Assembly (NCBI RefSeq): GCF_030063185.1 | Contig: NZ_JASISP010000001.1 | Location: 508,534 to 572,533, forward strand | DNA length: 64,000 nucleotides | Reading direction: 5' to 3' | Source of the DNA: Arthrobacter sp. H35-D1 | GTDB taxonomy: Bacteria; Actinomycetota; Actinomycetes; Actinomycetales; Micrococcaceae | Shown here: positions 1 to 7,825 of the stretch, one piece after another | How the letters are laid out: the number at the start of each line of letters is the position of its first letter | Position numbering within the stretch: position 1 is the stretch's first letter | Made by a program: the position numbers and the translations under genes | The notes under the pieces: generated by a model | Databases searched by the model: none | The model's input: the letters and a program-made list of their open reading frames with translations, nothing else | What the model was told of the DNA's origin: nothing

Positions 1-1
1 G

Positions 2-1222
2 ATTGAGCTGCTGGTGCCGGAGGTTTCCTACGGGCACCCGCTCGACGGAGGACGGGCCGGGATCGCTTATCGGGATCTGGACCGCACGGTGGCCGGGCTC
101 GGTGTCGACGGCCGCGCTTGGCGCGCCCTGATGGAACCGTTGCTGCGCCGGCTCGAGGGGGTGGTTGACTTCACGCAGGGCGGGCTGCTGCGCATCCCGC
201 AAGACCCTTTGGCAGTCCTGCGCTACGCCTTGCGGACACTTGCGCAGGGAACGCCCGCCTGGAACCTTGGTTTCAAGGGGGAGGTTGCCCCTGCCATGCT
301 GACAGGCGTGGGCGCGCACGCCATTGGACGCCTGCCCTCGCTGGCCACCTCGGGGGCAGGACTGCTGCTGGGCGTGCTGGCCCATGCACAAGGCTGGCCC
401 GTGCCGAGAGGCGGCTCCCAAGCGATTGCCCAGGCCCTTGCCGATGATCTCACGGCCCATGGCGGGCGGATTGAAGTGGGGCAGCGCATAGAGAGCATCG
501 CGGAGCTGAAGGCAGCGACGGGCGCCAAGGCCGTCATTTGCAATACAACGCCGCGGGCCCTGGCGGGGATGGCAAAAAATGAATTACCAACTCGATATAT
601 ACGCAAACTGGAATCCTTTAAGTACGGTGCCGGCGTCTGCAAGGTTGACTTTGCGCTGTCAGGCCCTGTGCCATGGACGGCAGCTGAACTGGCCAACGCG
701 CCGACCTTGCACTTGGGCGGTTCGAGGAAGTCCATAGCTTTTGCCGAAGGTGAGGTGCTCGCCGGACGGCACCCGAAGAATCCCTACGTGCTGGCAGTGC
801 AGGCCGGCGTGGTTGACGGAAGCCGTGCCCCGGCAGGACACCACACGTTGTGGGCCTATACCCATGTCCCGGCAGGTTCAACACGGGACTGCACCGAGGA
901 CATTGTCCGCTCGGTGGAGCGTCATGCGCCGGGTTTCCGGGACCTGATCCTGGCCAGCAGTGCACAAACCGCCCGCGACGTGGGTGATTACAACGCCAAC
1001 TACATTGACGGGGACATCAGCTCAGGCGCCGTCACGCTGATGCAATTGCTCAAGCGGCCTGTCATTGCCACCGATCCGTGGCGGACCCCTTCACAGGGGC
1101 TCTATTTGGGCTCTGCCTCAACCCCGCCTGGACCCGCTGTGCATGGCATGGGGGGCTGGCTTGCTGCCCGATCGGCGTTGAAAAACACCTTCGGCCTGCC
1201 CGCGCCGTACCTTGGTTTGTGA
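2..1222 (+). CDS. FAD-dependent phytoene dehydrogenase-like oxidoreductase, 5'-truncated
   Basis: The reading frame is open from the first bases of the window, so the N-terminus and its GxGxxG dinucleotide-binding fold lie upstream and are not seen. The visible ~405 residues match the middle and C-terminal part of the CrtI/phytoene dehydrogenase-like NAD(P)/FAD oxidoreductases. The best landmark is the C-terminal segment PGPAVHGMGGWLAARSAL, which corresponds to the FAD-contacting HGxxGxxAA motif of this family. These enzymes oxidise or isomerise polyprenoid or other hydrophobic substrates. The substrate here cannot be told, and no carotenoid genes are next to it. A strong hairpin follows the stop codon. 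Confidence 0.8.
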   Translation: MELLVPEVSYGHPLDGGRAGIAYRDLDRTVAGLGVDGRAWRALMEPLLRRLEGVVDFTQGGLLRIPQDPLAVLRYALRTLAQGTPAWNLGFKGEVAPAMLTGVGAHAIGRLPSLATSGAGLLLGVLAHAQGWPVPRGGSQAIAQALADDLTAHGGRIEVGQRIESIAELKAATGAKAVICNTTPRALAGMAKNELPTRYIRKLESFKYGAGVCKVDFALSGPVPWTAAELANAPTLHLGGSRKSIAFAEGEVLAGRHPKNPYVLAVQAGVVDGSRAPAGHHTLWAYTHVPAGSTRDCTEDIVRSVERHAPGFRDLILASSAQTARDVGDYNANYIDGDISSGAVTLMQLLKRPVIATDPWRTPSQGLYLGSASTPPGPAVHGMGGWLAARSALKNTFGLPAPYLGL

Positions 1223-1257
1223 CTGCTTGGTTTGGGATTGCGTGGGGAGTGATTCAA

Positions 1258-1302
1258 AGAAAAGCTGCCCGGCCCCCGTGAAAGGGACCGGGCAGCTTTT
1301 CT
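1258..1302. terminator. Bidirectional rho-independent terminator
   Basis: This is a perfect 15-bp inverted repeat (arms 1258-1272 and 1288-1302) around a 15-nt loop. The GC-rich stem is flanked by A4 on one side and T4 on the other. It lies between the convergent flavoprotein gene and the META-domain lipoprotein gene and can serve both. Confidence 0.9.
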
Positions 1303-1312
1303 AGTTGGAGCC

Positions 1313-1696
1313 TTAGTTGCGGCGGTCCAGCGTGCCAATGACGGCACCGCTGGTGTCGGTGACGGTCAGGACGTCCCCGGAAACGCTGCCGCCGGTGGCC
1401 CGGGACAGCCACGAGTCTGTATCGGCACACTTCATCTGGGTGCCGCCGAGCTGCGGGAACGTGAGTTCCCCCTCCACCATGAGCCACTGCCCGGACAGCC
1501 GGTTGCATCCGTCGCTGCCTGTGAGGAAGCCGGCCTGGTTGGCGTCCTGTTCCTGGCCCAAGGCCAACTCCAAATAGGGTTGCTTGTCCGTGTTGTATCC
1601 CTCGCCCCATGTGCCCACAGGGCCAGTTGCGGCTCCGCAGGAAGAAATGGACAAAGCAAGGAGAAGGCCGCCGGCAAGGGCTGCAATGCGTTTCAT
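1313..1696 (-). CDS. META-domain (HslJ-like) lipoprotein
   Basis: This encodes 127 residues starting at MKRIAAL. A hydrophobic signal sequence ends in a lipobox (SISSC, cysteine at about residue 20), so the protein is probably a lipid-anchored surface protein. The rest contains the META/HslJ-type core: a GSDGCNRLSG segment with the conserved Asn-rich turn, and a later MKCAD segment. Proteins of this fold are linked to heat or novobiocin resistance in other bacteria, but their biochemical role is poorly known. The reading frame extends upstream, but the 46 extra residues lack any secretion signal, so the internal Met is chosen as start. It ends against the shared terminator with the preceding gene. 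Confidence 0.75.
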   Translation of the reverse strand: MKRIAALAGGLLLALSISSCGAATGPVGTWGEGYNTDKQPYLELALGQEQDANQAGFLTGSDGCNRLSGQWLMVEGELTFPQLGGTQMKCADTDSWLSRATGGSVSGDVLTVTDTSGAVIGTLDRRN

Positions 1697-1817
1697 GGTG
1701 AGGGTGGCTCCGATCGCGCTGGTGTAGACGTGCGTTTCCCTTATGTTATTGCATGGGCGGGGATTCCAACCCTTCGCGTCGGCGGGGCGCCGTGGCGATC
1801 GCCGAGGCGACGAGGTC

Positions 1818-2522
1818 CTAGTGCGCCCCGACACCCGCAGCAGCTGGGACAGGGGCCGTTAGGACCCCGTCGCGCATGGTGGCCACGGCGTCGGTGAGGG
1901 GGACGAATTCCGTGTCGTGGGTGACCATGACGGTGGCAACGTTGAACTCGTCGCAAACTTCGCGCAGCAAACGCACGATCGAGCCGCTGCGGTCGTGGTC
2001 GAGCGCGGCCGTTGGCTCGTCGACCAACAAAACCTTGGGCTGGGCCATCAGTGCCCGGGCAATGTTGACGCGCTGGCGCTGTCCCCCGGACAGCTGGTGG
2101 GGACGCTTGCCGGCTGAATCGGCAAGACCCACCAACTCCAGCAACTCGGCGGCCCTGGTGGAAGCATCTCGCAACGACTTCCCGCGCAGGTGGTCGGTGA
2201 TCAAGAGCTGCTCGGTAGCCGTCAGGGATGCCAACAGGTTGGGCTGTTGAAAAATGATGCCCACCTTGTCACGGCGCAGCGTTGCGAGTTCCTTCTCGGA
2301 CAGTGCAGTGGCGTCGACGCCGTCGATCATCACCAGTCCGGAGGTGGGCTTGACCAGGGTCGCGGCCACCGCCAAAAGGCTTGACTTTCCCGACCCTGAG
2401 GGACCAACCAGGGAAACAAACTGTCCCGGGTGGACCGAAAGATTCACGGCGTCCAATGCCGTCATCACACCCTCGCCGTCAGGGTATTGCAGCGTCACGT
2501 TGATCAAGTTCAGTGCAGTCAT
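1818..2522 (-). CDS. ABC transporter ATP-binding protein, MacB/LolD type
   Basis: This is a 234-residue ATPase. It has a Walker A (GPSGSGKSS, residues ~40-48), a Q-loop (IIFQQPNLL), the signature LSGGQRQRV and a Walker B VLLVDEPTAALD, with a downstream switch His in VTHD. The sequence and small size match the MacB/LolD/FtsE group, which couples to FtsX-fold permeases. The chosen start at MTALNLINVT has an AAGGA ribosome site. The frame is open further upstream, but that extension does not look like protein. The partner permease (2674-3804) lies directly upstream in the same direction, so the two form an operon. A membrane fusion protein is absent, so the substrate may be peptide, lipid or antibiotic. 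Confidence 0.9.
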   Translation of the reverse strand: MTALNLINVTLQYPDGEGVMTALDAVNLSVHPGQFVSLVGPSGSGKSSLLAVAATLVKPTSGLVMIDGVDATALSEKELATLRRDKVGIIFQQPNLLASLTATEQLLITDHLRGKSLRDASTRAAELLELVGLADSAGKRPHQLSGGQRQRVNIARALMAQPKVLLVDEPTAALDHDRSGSIVRLLREVCDEFNVATVMVTHDTEFVPLTDAVATMRDGVLTAPVPAAAGVGAH

Positions 2523-2559
2523 GGTTGATTCCTTAGCAATTTTGGGAGCGGGAAGGGTG

Positions 2560-2690
2560 TGGGAAACAGAAGGGAGGGCGTGGGTGGGGCCCCGCAAATT
2601 CGGATCAGGTGGTTGGGCCCACGCCTGCGAGGGGCCCCGGCGAGAGCTTGCGAGCGTAGGGAGGGCGTGGGGACTAATTCCCGCCCAGGG
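2560..2690. repeat. Palindrome-rich intergenic repeat, copy 1
   Basis: This GC-rich stretch lies between the FtsX permease and its ATPase. It carries two direct copies of AGGGAGGGCGTGGG (near 2573 and 2661) and several GGGCCC palindromes. Read on the minus strand it begins at the permease stop codon with TAGTCCCCAC, then has GGGGCCCCTCG and GTGGGCCCAACCAC. The same three blocks occur in the same order after a terD gene at 61400-61526. It probably folds into stable hairpins and could modulate expression of the downstream ATPase. Confidence 0.65.
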
Positions 2691-3804
2691 CGATCATGGC
2701 GTCGACGCGTGTGACTTTTCGAACGGCCAGCGCTGCACCGGCCAAACCAAGGAGGAAGATTCCGGCGACGGGCAGAATCGTGGTTGCCGGCGTGAGCAGG
2801 AAGGGGGCTGCTTGTGCGGCGACGAGACCGCCGGCCACACCGACCAGTCCGCCGAGGCCCGCCCCTGCCAGCAGCACGAGGGCGGCTTGGGTCAGGGCGT
2901 CGCGAAGGAGGTAGCTGCCGGAGGCGCCCAGGGCCTTGAGCACGGCGATGTCGCGAGTTCGCTGGACGGTCCAGACGGTCAGGAATGCGACGATCACCAG
3001 GGCGGAAATTCCGTAAAGGAAGGCCTGCATCATCAGCAATGAACCGTTTTCGCTCTTGTATCCGCCCAGGCCCTGGAACGAGCCGCTGCGTGTGGTGCTG
3101 ACCGTGCCGGCGGCTGCGTTGGCCTGCCCGGTGTCCACCGAGGCGCCGTTGTCGAAGGTCACGGCGAGCACTGTTGCCAGCTGGTCCGGGTCGCTGAGGT
3201 GGGCCGTCTTTTTCCATGTGGGAAGGGTTGTCCACACCACGGAGCTGTGTGAATACCACTGGTCGGGCACCACTGCGCCGACGCTCAGCTCGGTCCCGGC
3301 AATCGTTACGGCATCGCCGGTGGAAACGGAAAGTTCCTTGGCGATGCTTTCACCAATGACAACAGTTGAATCACTGATGTCCGACGGCGCGATCCCGGCC
3401 CCTGTCCCCGACTCGCCGACAGCCGACTCGCCGACGCCAAAGACTGCCACGTTGGCGATGCCCTTGCTGTCGCCGGCGGCCTGGAAACGGCTTTGGCTAA
3501 TGCCCAGCGGCACGGCCGAGGCCACGCCAGGTTCGCCAGCCCACGTGTCGAGTTGTTTCCGGGTGACCTGGCTTTCAGTGAAGGAGACCTTGGCGTCGTT
3601 TGCGGCCGGGGCACCGAAGACCATTTGGCTCACGGGAGCCTCGGAGGCCCCGCCGAGCTGAGCCACTGCCGAGGTGGACTGGTTGCCCAGCCCGGCCGTC
3701 AACCCCGACAGCAGCACAAGCAGCAGGCTGATCAAGGCCACAACGGAGCCCATGAGGGCAAACCGTCCTTTGGCAAAGCGGATGTCTCGGATCGCGAGGA
3801 ACAT
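2674..3804 (-). CDS. FtsX-like ABC transporter permease
   Basis: This is a 376-residue permease of the MacB/FtsX fold. One membrane segment lies near the N-terminus (about residues 15-38). An extracytoplasmic domain of about 220 residues follows, then three C-terminal membrane segments (about 258-375). The coupling segment RTRDIAVLKALGAS is the usual FtsX-family motif that contacts the ATPase. It is transcribed ahead of the ATPase gene at 1818-2522. The divergent gene is a two-component sensor kinase, an arrangement common for ABC exporters induced by envelope stress or antimicrobial peptides. That regulatory link is inferred only from position. Confidence 0.88.
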   Translation of the reverse strand: MFLAIRDIRFAKGRFALMGSVVALISLLLVLLSGLTAGLGNQSTSAVAQLGGASEAPVSQMVFGAPAANDAKVSFTESQVTRKQLDTWAGEPGVASAVPLGISQSRFQAAGDSKGIANVAVFGVGESAVGESGTGAGIAPSDISDSTVVIGESIAKELSVSTGDAVTIAGTELSVGAVVPDQWYSHSSVVWTTLPTWKKTAHLSDPDQLATVLAVTFDNGASVDTGQANAAAGTVSTTRSGSFQGLGGYKSENGSLLMMQAFLYGISALVIVAFLTVWTVQRTRDIAVLKALGASGSYLLRDALTQAALVLLAGAGLGGLVGVAGGLVAAQAAPFLLTPATTILPVAGIFLLGLAGAALAVRKVTRVDAMIALGGN

Positions 3805-3900
3805 GTGCAGCTACTTTCATGAGCCGGAACGGGTTGTGTTCCGGGTGGACGAACAAGTAATTCCACGATCCCGTGAATCGGTGTTGAATCCATCGCGGGG

Positions 3901-3959
3901 TTGGTTGATCCGACTGCCGCGAAAGGGTTGAACCGTCACTCAACCATTTGGTTGATCCG
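3901..3959. promoter_or_regulatory. Repeated operator-like sites in the divergent promoter
   Basis: The 186-bp gap between the divergent FtsX permease and histidine kinase genes contains an exact 12-bp direct repeat, TTGGTTGATCCG, at 3901-3912 and 3948-3959. The second copy overlaps a perfect inverted repeat CAACCA-TT-TGGTTG (3941-3954). A further GGTTGA/TCAACC pair is at 3926-3945. Such clustered repeats between a transporter and its two-component system are good candidates for response-regulator binding. Function is inferred. Confidence 0.5.
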
Positions 3960-3990
3960 CCCGGGGGTCGCCACCGCATAAGCTGGTGGC

Positions 3991-5280
3991 ATGTCTGCCG
4001 TGGATGCCTCGCCCGTGACGAGTGGCACGATCCTTCGATTCCTGCGCGTCACCTTGCATGTCGGCTTTGCGGGGCTGCTGGCAGTAGGGGTTCTGCGCCT
4101 TCTGCTGGAACCGGAGGGGCGGGGCGGACGCTATTTTTTTATTGTCTTGTCCATCCTGTTGGCGGTGGTCTACCTGCTGGGCACCGTGGCGGAGAACCGC
4201 TATTCAGCCGGAGCCTTGGAAAAGAATCCGCGTCGATTCGCGATGCTTTGGCTGGCCCTGATCACGCTCATGTGGGCTGTCCTCATGCTGGGCTCAGTTG
4301 ATTTTTCTTGGCTGGTTTTCCCGTTGTTCTTTTTGCATTTGCACCTGCTTCCGCGCTGGGCCGGTCCTGTCATGGTGGTGCTCATGACGGCGGGAGTGAT
4401 CGCTGCGCAGTGGGCATCCTCGGGTGCCAGCGTCCCTCCACTGCCTGTCATTGTGGGACCTGTTTTTGGTGCAGCCTTCGCAGTGGTGACGTCAAAGGCC
4501 TACCGGCTGCTGTACCAGGAAAGCGAAATTCAGCGTCAAGCCGCCGACGAATTGCGCCGCACCCGAGCGGAATTGGCTGCCACGCAGCATGAATCGGGGG
4601 TGCTGGCCGAGCGAGCAAGGCTGGCGCGGGAAATCCACGACACCTTGGCCCAGGGCTTTTCCTCCATCATCCTGGTGTCCCGGGCTGTCTTGCGCAGCCT
4701 GGATTCCAGGGATGTGGAATCAGCCCGAGAGAGTCTCGACATGATTGAGGCGACGGCTGCGGAGAATTTGGCCGAGGCCCGGAATTTTGTACGGGGGCTT
4801 TCCACCCCGGCCCTTTCCGAGGCCTCCCTCGTGGAGAGCTTGTCCCGGCTGTGTGCCAGGACCCAGGGTGAGGCCGGCGCGCGTGGCGGCTCATTGCGGT
4901 GCAGTTTCCGGCTCGATGGGGAGCCCGCCGACTTGCCGCAGCCCTACAAGGTGACGCTGCTGCGTGCTGCCCAGGCGAGCCTGGCCAATGTCTGGTTGCA
5001 CGCCAAGGCGGAGTCCGCCGTCGTCAGTCTGGCGTTTTTGGGCAGCGAGGTGACCCTTGACGTGTTCGACGACGGACGCGGCTTTGAGCCTGAAAAACTC
5101 ACCGACACGTTGGCGGGGAGGGTGGACGGGAGCGGCTTTGGCCTGCGGTCGCTGCAGGAGCGGGTGCTGGCCCAGGGCGGGACGCTGACCATCGAGTCGG
5201 CCCCGGGTGAAGGGACAGTGGTGGCCATCCGGCTGCCGCTGGAGCTGGGTTCCAGTGCAGTGCAAGGGGAGAAGGCATGA
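3991..5280 (+). CDS. Two-component sensor histidine kinase, NarL/DegS type
   Basis: This is a 429-residue kinase. The N-terminal ~170 residues hold about five to six membrane segments with almost no extracellular domain. A short coiled coil leads to a HisKA_3 dimerisation domain with the phospho-accepting His at about residue 216 (in AREIHDTLAQG). The C-terminal HATPase_c domain shows a DDGRGFEP N/G1-like box and a GFGLRSLQERV G2 box. Its stop codon overlaps the start of the response regulator gene, so the two are translationally coupled. It probably senses a membrane or envelope signal and may control the divergent ABC transporter. Confidence 0.93.
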   Translation: MSAVDASPVTSGTILRFLRVTLHVGFAGLLAVGVLRLLLEPEGRGGRYFFIVLSILLAVVYLLGTVAENRYSAGALEKNPRRFAMLWLALITLMWAVLMLGSVDFSWLVFPLFFLHLHLLPRWAGPVMVVLMTAGVIAAQWASSGASVPPLPVIVGPVFGAAFAVVTSKAYRLLYQESEIQRQAADELRRTRAELAATQHESGVLAERARLAREIHDTLAQGFSSIILVSRAVLRSLDSRDVESARESLDMIEATAAENLAEARNFVRGLSTPALSEASLVESLSRLCARTQGEAGARGGSLRCSFRLDGEPADLPQPYKVTLLRAAQASLANVWLHAKAESAVVSLAFLGSEVTLDVFDDGRGFEPEKLTDTLAGRVDGSGFGLRSLQERVLAQGGTLTIESAPGEGTVVAIRLPLELGSSAVQGEKA

Positions 5281-5927
5281 ACGAAATTCGGATTCTATTG
5301 GTGGATGACCACCCGGTGGTGCGGGCAGGACTGCGCGCCATGCTTACTGAATTTGAGGGTTTTACGGTGGTGGCCGAGGCGCCTGAGGGTGGTTCCGCGA
5401 TCAAGGAGGTGCAGCGTTTGCACGCCCTGGGCGAGCCGGCGGACCTGGTGCTCATGGACTTGCAAATGGGTGCAGGCATGGACGGGGTGAGCGCCACCAA
5501 GGCCATCAAGGAGTTGCCGGACGCCCCGCCGGTGCTTATCTTGACGACGTATGACACGGATGCCGACATCCTGGCAGCGGTTGAAGCCGGTGCCAGCGGC
5601 TATATGCTCAAGGACGCGCCCCCGGAGCAGATCCGTGCAGCAGTGCAGTCGGCGGCCGCCGGGCAGACGGCCTTGGCACCCGAGGTGGCTGCCCGCCTCA
5701 TGGGCCGGATCCGGAATCCGGCTCCGGTGCTCTCAGCCCGCGAAGTTGAACTCGTGGAGCTGCTGGCCACCGGAATGGGGAACAAGGCGATCGCCAAGCA
5801 GCTGTTTATCTCCGAAGCAACGGTTAAAACACACCTTGTGCACATTTATGACAAGTTGGGCGTTGACAACAGAACTGCCGCCATTTCGGTGGCTGTGGCA
5901 CGCAGGATCATCCGCAGCGCGGGTTAG
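5277..5927 (+). CDS. Two-component response regulator, NarL/FixJ family
   Basis: This is a 216-residue regulator. The receiver domain has the acidic pair D10-D11, the phospho-acceptor Asp at about residue 61 (LVLMDLQM) and the conserved Lys in YMLKDAPP. A linker joins it to a C-terminal LuxR-type helix-turn-helix (LSAREVELVELLATG, then ISEATVKTHLVHIYDKLG). Its ATG overlaps the kinase stop as ATGA, which fixes the start. It is expected to bind DNA as a dimer after phosphorylation by the upstream kinase. Confidence 0.95.
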   Translation: MNEIRILLVDDHPVVRAGLRAMLTEFEGFTVVAEAPEGGSAIKEVQRLHALGEPADLVLMDLQMGAGMDGVSATKAIKELPDAPPVLILTTYDTDADILAAVEAGASGYMLKDAPPEQIRAAVQSAAAGQTALAPEVAARLMGRIRNPAPVLSAREVELVELLATGMGNKAIAKQLFISEATVKTHLVHIYDKLGVDNRTAAISVAVARRIIRSAG

Positions 5928-6124
5928 CTGAAACAGGTTGCGTCATGGGGGTGCAGCCGAGGCTTTCATCCCCTACACTGTGATATGGATAACATCTGTT
6001 GGGTATGGTGCGAAGCCCGGTGCGGTTTTGAAACTTTGTGTTCATTTGAAAAAATGACATGAAATTTCGGGAAAATGTCGTAGGCTCGTCAGTACCGCGT
6101 GCAAGGAAGCAGGGGGATAGTTCG

Positions 6125-7342
6125 GTGACGGTTTCACGAGGTAAATCACGGCCCTACCAGTTGAGCATGGCGGTGGTCTGCACGGTGCTCGCCTCAGGGG
6201 GGTTTGTTGCAGCCGGATATGCCGACACATCCATGGCCGACGCCGCGGCGCTCAGTTTTCAGGAAAGCGTACGGGTTTCCACCGCTGGAGCAGAGGCTCC
6301 GCCAGTCGGATTCGAGGCCTTTGCCGCCCAGGGAGTCGGGGTGAAGCTGTCCTTCGCCAATACCTTGATCCAAGCCAGGAAGCCGGCAGCAAAACAAATT
6401 ATTGATCTGACGGACACTCTTGATCTGACAGACCCCAATGGCAACACGCCCCACCTTGCCCGCTCCGTGAATGCAATGCGGGGATCCGTCCCGGAACTCT
6501 CCGCGGAGCTTATCTCCCAAGTGCGCAAAGACATTCTCTCCGCCGCCTATCAGGGCCTGGGTCACCCTTATGTTTGGGGTGGCACCAGCTTTGAACACGG
6601 ATGGGACTGTTCCGGCTTTGTCCAGTGGGCGTATGCCCAGGCTGGTGTTGGCCTGCCGCGCACCGAGCAGTGGATGCCGATGGTTGAAACCGCGAATCCC
6701 CAGCCGGGGGACATCGTGGTCCAGAACCCCGACGGCCCCAACCACTGGTCGCACATAGGCATCTACATAGGCAATGGGAAGATGATCAGCGCCTTGAACC
6801 CGTCTGTGGGCACGTTCATCCATGCCCCGGGTGACGTCAGCTCCTCGTCCACGTATTTCACCATGCCGGGCTTTGCCTCAGCCGATGCAAAGGCGAAGGA
6901 CAAGGCAGCCAAGGACAAGGCGGCGAAGGACAAGCCCAGCCTCCAGCCTGCTGGCAACATCTCGCCGAGCTCGAAGCCCGGTACCAAGCCCGCGACGACG
7001 AAACCTGGAACAACAAAACCCGGAACCACCAATCCCGGAACCACGAAGCCAGCCACAAAGCCCACGCCGGTAAAGCCGGGAACGACGACGCCTGGTACGA
7101 CCCCGGCGACGACGCCCGGAACCACGCAGCCAAGTACGCCAACGGTTAGTCCCACACCTTCCGTCACGCCCACGGCTAGTCCAACATCTTCAGTTGCGCC
7201 AACACCCAAGCCCACGCCTTCTGTGACGCCAACGGCTGAACCTGGCACGACGGCGCCCGGAACGACGCCGCGCGCCACGCCAGCGTCTGGGACCACACCA
7301 CCCGCGGCGAAGTCAGCCGAGACGACTGTGCCGGGTGACTGA
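6125..7342 (+). CDS. Secreted NlpC/P60 peptidoglycan hydrolase with Pro/Thr-rich tail
   Basis: The protein is 405 residues from a GTG at 6125, preceded by AGGGGGA. An ATG at 6059 in the same frame would add 22 polar residues ahead of the signal peptide, so the GTG is preferred. It has a Sec-type signal peptide (Ala-rich, cleavage near AGYA-DTS). An NlpC/P60 domain follows, with catalytic Cys in WDCSGF, His in NHWSHIGIYIG and a third polar residue in ISALNP. The last ~140 residues are a low-complexity tail rich in KPGTT and TPS-type repeats that may span or bind the cell wall. The family cleaves D-Glu-to-diamino-acid bonds in peptide stems, usually during cell separation. Confidence 0.88.
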   Translation: MTVSRGKSRPYQLSMAVVCTVLASGGFVAAGYADTSMADAAALSFQESVRVSTAGAEAPPVGFEAFAAQGVGVKLSFANTLIQARKPAAKQIIDLTDTLDLTDPNGNTPHLARSVNAMRGSVPELSAELISQVRKDILSAAYQGLGHPYVWGGTSFEHGWDCSGFVQWAYAQAGVGLPRTEQWMPMVETANPQPGDIVVQNPDGPNHWSHIGIYIGNGKMISALNPSVGTFIHAPGDVSSSSTYFTMPGFASADAKAKDKAAKDKAAKDKPSLQPAGNISPSSKPGTKPATTKPGTTKPGTTNPGTTKPATKPTPVKPGTTTPGTTPATTPGTTQPSTPTVSPTPSVTPTASPTSSVAPTPKPTPSVTPTAEPGTTAPGTTPRATPASGTTPPAAKSAETTVPGD

Positions 7343-7825
7343 AGTCCTGCTGGGGTGACGCACCTTAGGCGGTAGGCAAGCACTTCCTTCTTCACTCCCG
7401 GGCCGCCCCTGCACTTAAGGGCGGGCCCTTCGGGTACGCGGGACGGGTTGGGTCCCCAGGATTGCCAAGACAATGCTTCTGCGCGCGCTTCACTGGAAGC
7501 GCCGACCAGGTTGGTGTGCTTCGCGAAATACTTCTGCTGCACCGGGCTGGATCGAATTACTGGCCCCACCCCATGCCCGCAGTCGCTTCCCCGCATCCGG
7601 TTGTTCCTGTGGCAATTGCGGTACGCCGATGTGATGGCGAACATAACCGAACGGCGGCGTCGAAATGTGCTGCAGAATCGATTCCAATTTGTGCCCAAAT
7701 GGCTAGTGTTATGGATCACATAATCATCTATGATGGAGCCACGTCACTTTTGCGGGTGATTGGTAATGATCGTTTGATTAGAGATCCAGTCATGAAACAT
7801 CGTCAATGCTTGAAAGCGAGTTTGA
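7343..7825. other. Intergenic region ahead of the GH31 gene
   Basis: No convincing gene is seen in these 483 bp. An imperfect GC-rich stem-loop (GGGCCGCCC paired with GGGCGGGCCC, about 7399-7428) may terminate the NlpC/P60 transcript, though it has no T-run. A perfect palindrome ATCAT-CT-ATGAT lies at 7723-7734, 92 bp before the GH31 start. The last ~150 bp are more AT-rich than their surroundings and probably hold the GH31 promoter and a regulator site. Confidence 0.4.

Noticed and set aside
5928-6124. Possible c-di-AMP riboswitch before the NlpC/P60 gene
   Set aside because: Cell-wall hydrolase genes in actinobacteria often carry one, but the conserved blocks of that riboswitch could not be found in this 197-bp leader.
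6763-7719. 318-codon minus-strand open frame over the NlpC/P60 tail
   Set aside because: It mirrors the Pro/Thr repeats as Val/Gly repeats and has no ribosome site or family motif; it is a shadow of the plus-strand gene.
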